A DNA stretch of 9,050 nucleotides. Source: Veillonella sp. AM51-8BH. GTDB lineage: Bacteria > Bacillota > Negativicutes > Veillonellales > Veillonellaceae. Every line of letters begins with the position of its first letter. The first letter of the stretch is position 1. A program made the position numbers and the translations under genes. The stretch is taken from NCBI RefSeq assembly GCF_003463825.1, contig NZ_QSDY01000070.1, positions 1-9,050 on the forward strand. The letters run 5' to 3'. The notes beneath the pieces were generated by a model. The model ran no database searches and was not told the origin of the DNA. It saw nothing but the letters and a program-made list of their open reading frames with translations. This document shows, one piece after another, positions 5,073 through 9,050 of this stretch.

Positions 5073-5552
5073 ATGAAAAAACTAATTATTGCTAGCATAT
5101 GTGTGGCCTTAGGCGTAGTGTTATCTACAACATCCATTCCTGTTGGGCCGGCTCGCATTTTTCCGTTTCAACATATGATTAATGTTATCTTAGCCGTTGT
5201 GGTGGGGGCAAGATTTTCAGTAGGTGCCGCATTTAGTACATCTTGTTTACGTAATGTATTGGCACTAGGTTCTCCATTGGCCTTTCCTGGTAGCATGATT
5301 GGCGCTTGGCTATCTGCGTATTTATATAAGAAATACAATGTCATCTGGGCAGCGGCTTTAGGCGAGATCATCGGTACAGGCCTCATTGGTGCTCTTGTGA
5401 GTTATCCTATAGCCAATTTCTTGTTAGGTAAACCTTTGGCATTGTTGACTTTGATTACATCCTTCTCCATGAGCTCTATAGCAGGTGCTTGCATTGGTTT
5501 CATAGTATTACAAATCTTATCTCGTCGTCATCTATTACATAAGGAGGCATAA
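5073..5552 (+). CDS. thiW: thiazole ECF transporter substrate-binding (S) component ThiW
   Basis: Small integral membrane protein of 159 residues that captures the thiamine thiazole moiety and works with a shared energy-coupling module (EcfA/A'/T), which is not encoded in this window. The start at 5073 is chosen for GGAGG at 5064-5068; an in-frame ATG at 5058 lies upstream of that site. ThiW-typical segments are PVGPARIFPFQHMINVILAVVVGARF (23-48), SCLRN (57-61), the strongly conserved LAFPGSMIGA (69-78) and ALGEIIGTGLIGALVSYPIA (95-114). About five or six membrane helices are visible and the tail is basic. It is the first gene after the TPP riboswitch, and its stop overlaps the thiD start by one base (TAATG), so the two are translationally coupled. 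Confidence 0.93.
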   Translation: MKKLIIASICVALGVVLSTTSIPVGPARIFPFQHMINVILAVVVGARFSVGAAFSTSCLRNVLALGSPLAFPGSMIGAWLSAYLYKKYNVIWAAALGEIIGTGLIGALVSYPIANFLLGKPLALLTLITSFSMSSIAGACIGFIVLQILSRRHLLHKEA

Positions 5553-6385
5553 TGAAACTACATACTGCATTGACAATTGCTGGTACTGACCCAAGCGGCG
5601 GCGCTGGCATTATGGCTGATTTGAAATCCTTCCAAAGTCGTCACGTATACGGCATGGCTGTTGTTACCTCTGTGGTAGCCCAAAATACGACGGGCGTTCA
5701 TCATGTAGAACATCTGTCGCTAGAGAGTATTGACCGACAATTACACGATGTGTATTCTGACATTGAACCTCAAGCCGTTAAGACGGGCATGATTGCCTTG
5801 CCGGAGATGATGGATCTTATCTATCCTTATGTGAGTAAACCAATTCCTTATGTAATGGATCCCGTTATGATTGCCACTAGCGGTGATCGACTCGTATCAG
5901 ATGAGGCGGTAAATTTCTTAAAATCTAAACTCATTCCGACCGCTACAGTGATTACACCAAACCGTAGTGAGGCTGAGGTCTTAGCGGACATGTCTATTGA
6001 TTGTGAAAGCGACATAACAACAGCGGCTCATCGTATCTTACAGGAATTAGGACCTCAAGTGATCATCATTAAAGGTGGTCATATTGGAGAAGATGCAACG
6101 GATTATGCTTTCACCAAAGATGGTAGCGTACGCACTTGGTCGAGTCCTAAATATGATACGGTGCACACGCATGGTACGGGCTGTACCTTCTCTGCAGTTA
6201 TTACAGCGGAACTCGCTAAAGGGCGTGACGTAATGGATGCCATCGGTATTGCTAAGGACTATATCGCTCTTGCTATTAAGCATAACCCAGCGCTAGGCCA
6301 TGGCTGTGGTCCTGTTAACCATATGGCTTATGGACTACTAGCTAATGGACCTGAGACAATGGATGAGCTCTTGAAAGATGACTAG
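5552..6385 (+). CDS. thiD: hydroxymethylpyrimidine/phosphomethylpyrimidine kinase ThiD
   Basis: Cytoplasmic ribokinase-fold enzyme that phosphorylates HMP to HMP-P and then to HMP-PP, the pyrimidine donor for ThiE. The N-terminal signature ALTIAGTDPSGGAGIMADLKSF is at 6-27, VMDPVMIATSGDRL at 101-114, TPNRSEAE at 135-142, IIIKGGH at 171-177, and the ATP/anion-hole motif HTHGTGCTFSAVI at 205-217 with Cys211 in the usual position. Length 277 is close to the ThiD norm. An RBS (AAGGAGG) lies in the end of thiW, and the ATG shares a base with the thiW stop. HMP from CytX is the likely substrate. Pyridoxal kinases are related, but the motif set and the operon favour ThiD. Confidence 0.95.
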   Translation: MKLHTALTIAGTDPSGGAGIMADLKSFQSRHVYGMAVVTSVVAQNTTGVHHVEHLSLESIDRQLHDVYSDIEPQAVKTGMIALPEMMDLIYPYVSKPIPYVMDPVMIATSGDRLVSDEAVNFLKSKLIPTATVITPNRSEAEVLADMSIDCESDITTAAHRILQELGPQVIIIKGGHIGEDATDYAFTKDGSVRTWSSPKYDTVHTHGTGCTFSAVITAELAKGRDVMDAIGIAKDYIALAIKHNPALGHGCGPVNHMAYGLLANGPETMDELLKDD

Positions 6386-6398
6386 AGGAGATACTGAT

Positions 6399-7916
6399 AT
6401 GAACCATGAAAATCCATATATGAAAGGTCAAACTTGGCCTAATCTAAATATATTAGAGACATTGCGTCAGAGAAATCCTCTTGTTATTTGCATTACTAAT
6501 GATGTGGTACGTACCTTTACGGCCAATGGTTTACTAGCCATTGGTGCATCGCCTGTGATGAGCGAATGCAGTGAAGATTTAAAAGACCTCATCGTTCATG
6601 CATCGGCTTTACTCATCAATATTGGAACCCTTACGCCAGACAAGGTTAGTTATTACAAAGAGGCCATAGCACTGGCGAAGAAACATGAGGTTCCTATCGT
6701 TTTAGATCCAGTGGGGTGTCATGCTGGTGCTTATCGATTATCTGTAGTTTTAGATTTGATTAAGACTGGCAACATCTCTCTATTACGAGGTAACCAAAGT
6801 GAAATCAAAGCTATCTACGATGCTTTAGGTCCCAATGACGAGGATAATAATTCTACAGAAGGTAAAGGTGTAGATGGCGCACAAGTTGAGGATAGTGCTG
6901 TTATCGCATATCGTCTAGCGCGCCTTATTAACTGCCCTGTTGTAGCTACTGGCGAAGAGGATTATGTTTCTGATGGAACTCGGGTATTTGCCGTACCGCA
7001 CGGTCATCCTATTATGACAGCTGTAACGGGAACAGGCTGTCTATTAGGAGCTGTTTTGGCGGCGTTCTTTAGTGCTTATTATCCATGTAAAAACAGACTA
7101 TCTATCGGTGAGTTTCTCGCCTATGCATTAGCTTACTATGGTTTGGCCGGTGAACGTGCAGTGCAGGTAAGTGGCGTACAACCTGGTAGCTTTAGTGTAG
7201 CCTTTATGGATAGTTTGTATACACTCGATGATGCGGTGCTTATATCTGAAAATCGTATACGCCCTGTAGTTGTACCAGATCAATTACAAGTATATTTCAT
7301 CAGTGGTACGCAAGATGTGGAACTGAATGAAAATCGTTTGCTCTCTATCGTAGAAGATGCTTGTCGAGGCGGTGTGACTTGTTTCCAATTTAGAGAAAAG
7401 GGCGCAGGTACCTTAGTGGGGCAACAGAAACTAGAGTTAGCTCAACAGTTAAAACAAATCTGTGCCAAGTACAATGTGCTGTATATTATCAACGATGATG
7501 TAGACTTAGCAGTAGCTGTTAATGCTGATGGCGTTCACGTAGGGCAAGAGGATATGAGCCTAGAATCCGTTCGTAATCTTGTAGGCCATAAGGTGGTTGG
7601 CATCTCCATTCACTCCGTGGAGGAACTTCATAAGACTGATATAATCTATGCTGACTGTGTAGGTGTAGGTCCTATGTATGCTACAAGTAGTAAACCTGAT
7701 GCACAAGAGCCATGTGGACCGGAGCGTGTCGCTGAACTACAAGCAGAAGGCTTGACCTTACCATGTGTTGGTATTGGGGGAATAACTTTAGACAATGCGA
7801 AGCCTATACTAGAAGCGGGAGCCTGTGGTGTTGCCATCATATCTGCTATTGCGCATGCAGATAACCCTTATGAGGCGGTACAACAGTTTAAGCATTTAGT
7901 GGATAGTACTAAATAG
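6399..7916 (+). CDS. thiM-thiE: fused hydroxyethylthiazole kinase (ThiM) / thiamine-phosphate synthase (ThiE)
   Basis: Bifunctional enzyme of 505 residues. Residues about 15-285 are a ThiM domain that phosphorylates hydroxyethylthiazole: NDVVRTFTANGLLAIGASPVMS (34-55), LDPVGCHAG (102-110), NQSE (132-135) and VTGTGCLLGAVLAAF (209-223) with catalytic-type Cys214. Residues about 296-505 are a ThiE TIM-barrel domain that joins HMP-PP and thiazole phosphate to thiamine phosphate: QFREK (330-334), NDD (365-367), DGVHVGQEDM (377-386), VGVGPMYATSSKPDA (421-435) and IGIGGI (458-463). Both sets of motifs look intact. The start at 6399 has AGAGGAG at 6384-6390; an ATG at 6378 inside thiD lacks a site. 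A polar, acidic insertion (GPNDEDNNSTEGKGVDG, 144-160) lies in the kinase domain. It completes a salvage pathway ThiW/CytX to ThiD to ThiM to ThiE. Confidence 0.94.
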   Translation: MNHENPYMKGQTWPNLNILETLRQRNPLVICITNDVVRTFTANGLLAIGASPVMSECSEDLKDLIVHASALLINIGTLTPDKVSYYKEAIALAKKHEVPIVLDPVGCHAGAYRLSVVLDLIKTGNISLLRGNQSEIKAIYDALGPNDEDNNSTEGKGVDGAQVEDSAVIAYRLARLINCPVVATGEEDYVSDGTRVFAVPHGHPIMTAVTGTGCLLGAVLAAFFSAYYPCKNRLSIGEFLAYALAYYGLAGERAVQVSGVQPGSFSVAFMDSLYTLDDAVLISENRIRPVVVPDQLQVYFISGTQDVELNENRLLSIVEDACRGGVTCFQFREKGAGTLVGQQKLELAQQLKQICAKYNVLYIINDDVDLAVAVNADGVHVGQEDMSLESVRNLVGHKVVGISIHSVEELHKTDIIYADCVGVGPMYATSSKPDAQEPCGPERVAELQAEGLTLPCVGIGGITLDNAKPILEAGACGVAIISAIAHADNPYEAVQQFKHLVDSTK

Positions 7917-7928
7917 CGAATAGAACAC

Positions 7929-7964
7929 AAAAAAAGACGATGACCTAAGTCATCGTCTTTTTGT
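7929..7964. terminator. bidirectional terminator between thiM-thiE and rubrerythrin
   Basis: Perfect 14-bp stem AAAAAGACGATGAC (7931-7944) / GTCATCGTCTTTTT (7949-7962) with loop CTAA. The plus strand ends in five T; the minus strand ends in seven T (A-run 7929-7935). It closes the thiamine operon and, about 110 nt after its stop codon, the rubrerythrin transcript. Confidence 0.93.
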
Positions 7965-7976
7965 TAAGGAAGTTGT

Positions 7977-8070
7977 TAGTACTTACTGTAAGATTATATT
8001 GTACTTACAGGTGTGTTTAATTTAAATCTGTACTTACAGGTTGTTAGTTTAGTTAGTGTCGTACTTACAG
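7977..8070. repeat. four ACTT-centred repeats after the rubrerythrin stop
   Basis: GTACTTAC occurs at 7979, 8001, 8030 and 8061, each followed by AG or TG. Around the ACTT centres the flanks are mostly self-complementary: TAGT/ACTG at 7977-7988, TTGT/ACAG at 7999-8010, AATCTGT/ACAGGTT at 8025-8042 (perfect 12-mer CTGT-ACTT-ACAG at its core), and only GT/AC at 8061-8068. The last copy ends one base before the rubrerythrin stop codon. The same octamer is found at 8632 and 8798 upstream of the gene. Confidence 0.8.
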
Positions 8071-8071
8071 A

Positions 8072-8617
8072 TTAGATGGATTCCACGAAACGGTGGAAGA
8101 AAGCTTGTGGGTGAGCACATACTGGGCAAACTTTAGGAGCTTCTTCACCAACGTGTACGTAACCACAGTTAGCGCAGATCCAAGCAACTGGTTCATCGTT
8201 AGTGAATACTTTGTTACCAGATACTTGAGCTGCTAATGCAAGGTAACGAGCTTCATGACGAGCTTCGATTTTACCAACTTCGCGCATTTGGTAAGCGATT
8301 TTAGCAAAGCCTTCTTTTTCAGCTTCGTCAGCGAAATCTTTGTACATTGTAGTGTGTTCGTAGTTTTCGCCAGCTGCTGCATCACGAAGGTTAGCTTCGA
8401 TATCGGAAGATACGTCGCCACCATGAAGAGCTTTGAACCACAATTTAGCATGGGCGGATTCGTTGTGAGCTGTTTCTTCGAAATAATCAGCGATTTCGTT
8501 CATGCCAGCTTTACGAGCTGCTGCTGCGTAGAAAGTATATTTTTGGAATGCTTGGGATTCGCCAGCGAATGCTGCTTGAAGATTTTTTTCAGTGTTAGAA
8601 CCTTTTAATTCTGCCAT
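8072..8617 (-). CDS. rbr: rubrerythrin
   Basis: Non-haem diiron protein that reduces hydrogen peroxide in anaerobes, located in the cytoplasm; electrons come through its rubredoxin-like domain. Residues 1-140 form the ferritin-like four-helix part with diiron ligand motifs: Glu20 (AGESQAF), ExxH at Glu53/His56 (HNESAHAK), Glu84 and Glu87 (AGENYEH), and ExxH at Glu118/His121 (EARHEARY). The C-terminus is a rubredoxin-type iron site, CANCG (148-152) and CPVC (164-167). At 181 residues it is a complete classical rubrerythrin. The ATG at 8617 has AAGGAGT 6 nt upstream (8624-8630). It is a single-gene unit on the minus strand, ending at the shared bidirectional terminator. Both ends of its transcript are unusual, with trains of ACTT/AAGT-centred palindromes. 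Confidence 0.96.
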   Translation of the reverse strand: MAELKGSNTEKNLQAAFAGESQAFQKYTFYAAAARKAGMNEIADYFEETAHNESAHAKLWFKALHGGDVSSDIEANLRDAAAGENYEHTTMYKDFADEAEKEGFAKIAYQMREVGKIEARHEARYLALAAQVSGNKVFTNDEPVAWICANCGYVHVGEEAPKVCPVCAHPQAFFHRFVESI

Positions 8618-8629
8618 TTTAATACTCCT

Positions 8630-8877
8630 TTGTACTTACGATAATTTTCAAATTTGTTACTTAACTTATATATTCATAACCACTTGGTTGTGAATTCAAA
8701 TAATAGAATACTTATTCTACAATTTTCGTGGGCGACTTCGCCTTAGTAAGAAAACTTATTCTTAGATTAAATAGACACTTGCCTAACTCTTAAAATAGTA
8801 CTTACTGATTTTTGTTTTTTTTCGGCACTTGCCGTCTTAACAGTTTTATATACAATGGTGTATCCGTATACTTAACG
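8630..8877. repeat. array of ACTT-centred palindromes upstream of rubrerythrin
   Basis: Ten short inverted repeats share the plus-strand centre ACTT: 8630-8641 (TTGT/ACGA), 8656-8665 (GTT/AAC), 8672-8695 (10 bp), 8704-8719 (TAGAAT/ATTCTA), 8731-8742 (GGCG/CGCC), 8747-8764 (TAAGAA/TTCTTA, one A-A next to the centre), 8772-8785 (TAGAC/GCCTA, one mismatch), 8796-8807 (TAGT/ACTG, extendable to 8792-8812), 8823-8834 (CGGC/GCCG) and 8865-8877 (CGTAT/AACG with a bulge). One more at 8850-8863 (ATACA/TGTAT) has centre ATGG. Centres start at 8634, 8659, 8682, 8710, 8735, 8754, 8777, 8800, 8827, 8855 and 8870. Ten of the eleven ACTT words here sit in such palindromes, and no AAGT occurs on the plus strand. 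The arms are unlike each other, so this is a structural repeat. Confidence 0.75.
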
Positions 8878-8891
8878 AATAATCATTGTTG
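8877..8891 (-). promoter_or_regulatory. PerR/Fur-like box at the rubrerythrin start site
   Basis: GAATAATCATTGTTG shares the ATAAT-N-ATT core of the PerR box (TTATAATNATTATAA), matching 10 of 14 defined positions by hand count. It overlaps the expected transcription start of the candidate promoter. PerR control of rubrerythrin is known in clostridia. The right half is imperfect. Confidence 0.3.
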
Positions 8892-8896
8892 ACTAT

Positions 8897-8924
8897 ATTG
8901 TAACATACTAAATGAGAAATGCAA
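8897..8924 (-). promoter_or_regulatory. candidate rubrerythrin promoter
   Basis: On the minus strand, -35 TTGCAT (8924-8919) and -10 TACAAT (8902-8897) are 16 bp apart, with TG one base before the -10. Use of it would give a leader of about 270 nt containing the whole palindrome array. A weaker alternative, TTCACA (8694-8689) with TATATA (8672-8667), lies nearer the gene and would put one palindrome between the boxes. Confidence 0.5.
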
Positions 8925-9050
8925 GTGTTTTTGTAAAATTTATTTCGAAAATTTTCTAAATGATAAATATTATCAGTGTAGTAAAAATGCGGTTTCTTAA
9001 AGGTTGAATAGTATAGGGTTTATAAAATAAGTCCATTTTGATATTGAGAA
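8925..9050. other. AT-rich right end, no gene seen
   Basis: Apart from the Fur-type box at 8961-8975, this stretch has no open frame of note, no strong hairpin and no clear ribosome site. It probably belongs to the upstream region of a gene beyond the window. Confidence 0.5.
8961..8975. promoter_or_regulatory. Fur-type box
   Basis: TGATAAATATTATCA matches the 7-1-7 Fur consensus TGATAATNATTATCA at 13 of 14 defined positions. It lies about 37 bp upstream of the candidate rubrerythrin -35, so it may serve a divergent gene outside the window or act on rubrerythrin from a distance. Confidence 0.5.

Noticed and set aside
8028..8039. CTGT-ACTT-ACAG as a LexA/SOS-type or other classical operator
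   Set aside because: It resembles CTGT-N-ACAG operators, but most sister elements at the same spacing have entirely different arms, which a sequence-specific duplex binder would not tolerate.
8255..8608. Open frame of 117 codons on the plus strand inside rubrerythrin
   Set aside because: It is an exact antisense shadow of rubrerythrin with no ribosome site and a low-complexity Phe/Ser/Cys/Val composition caused by the complementary codons.
7977..8877. CRISPR array reading of the regularly spaced ACTT repeats
   Set aside because: The shared core is only 4-8 bp, arms differ between units, spacing is too short and variable, and no cas gene is present.

Overview
The window looks like chromosomal DNA of an anaerobic, low-GC bacterium with strong Shine-Dalgarno sites. 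The protein sequences and the mix of genes (molybdate ABC transporter, TPP-riboswitch thiamine salvage genes, rubrerythrin) suggest a Negativicute, most likely Veillonella. That taxonomic call comes from general resemblance, not from a search.

Layout. 1-262: AT-rich leader with a possible structured 5'UTR. 263-2477 (+): modA, modB and modC, a molybdate importer, with an intrinsic terminator between modA and modB and a candidate second promoter in front of modB. 2478-2739: convergent intergenic region holding a long three-tier hairpin (2546-2639). 2740-4120 (-): a cytX-type NCS1 permease, behind a TPP riboswitch, an intrinsic terminator and a near-consensus promoter. 4175-4900: an AT-rich island between the two thiamine units, with an unrecognised 150-residue protein having a C-terminal membrane tail, a perfect 40-bp tandem duplication of its promoter/RBS region, and a perfect 60-bp tandem duplication that may be the remains of a similar membrane-tail gene. 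4871-7916 (+): promoter, second TPP riboswitch, terminator, then thiW, thiD and a thiM-thiE fusion, tightly coupled. 7931-7962: bidirectional terminator. 8072-8617 (-): rubrerythrin. 8618-9050: long upstream region of rubrerythrin, with a candidate promoter and Fur/PerR-like boxes.

How the genes work together. CytX (hydroxymethylpyrimidine) and ThiW (thiazole, as an ECF S-component) would import the two halves of thiamine. ThiD phosphorylates the pyrimidine, the ThiM domain phosphorylates the thiazole, and the ThiE domain joins them to thiamine phosphate. No de novo thiC or thiG and no final TMP kinase is in the window. Both import/salvage units are controlled by TPP riboswitches, and in both a potential antiterminator pairing overlaps the 3' edge of the aptamer.

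The least explained signal is around rubrerythrin. Short palindromes centred on the tetranucleotide ACTT (+ strand; AAGT in the rubrerythrin mRNA sense) recur about every 19-28 bp through the region upstream of the gene, and again just after its stop codon. The centre is constant while the arms differ in sequence but stay self-complementary, which is what a train of RNA or single-stranded DNA hairpins would look like. I know of no described element with this form.
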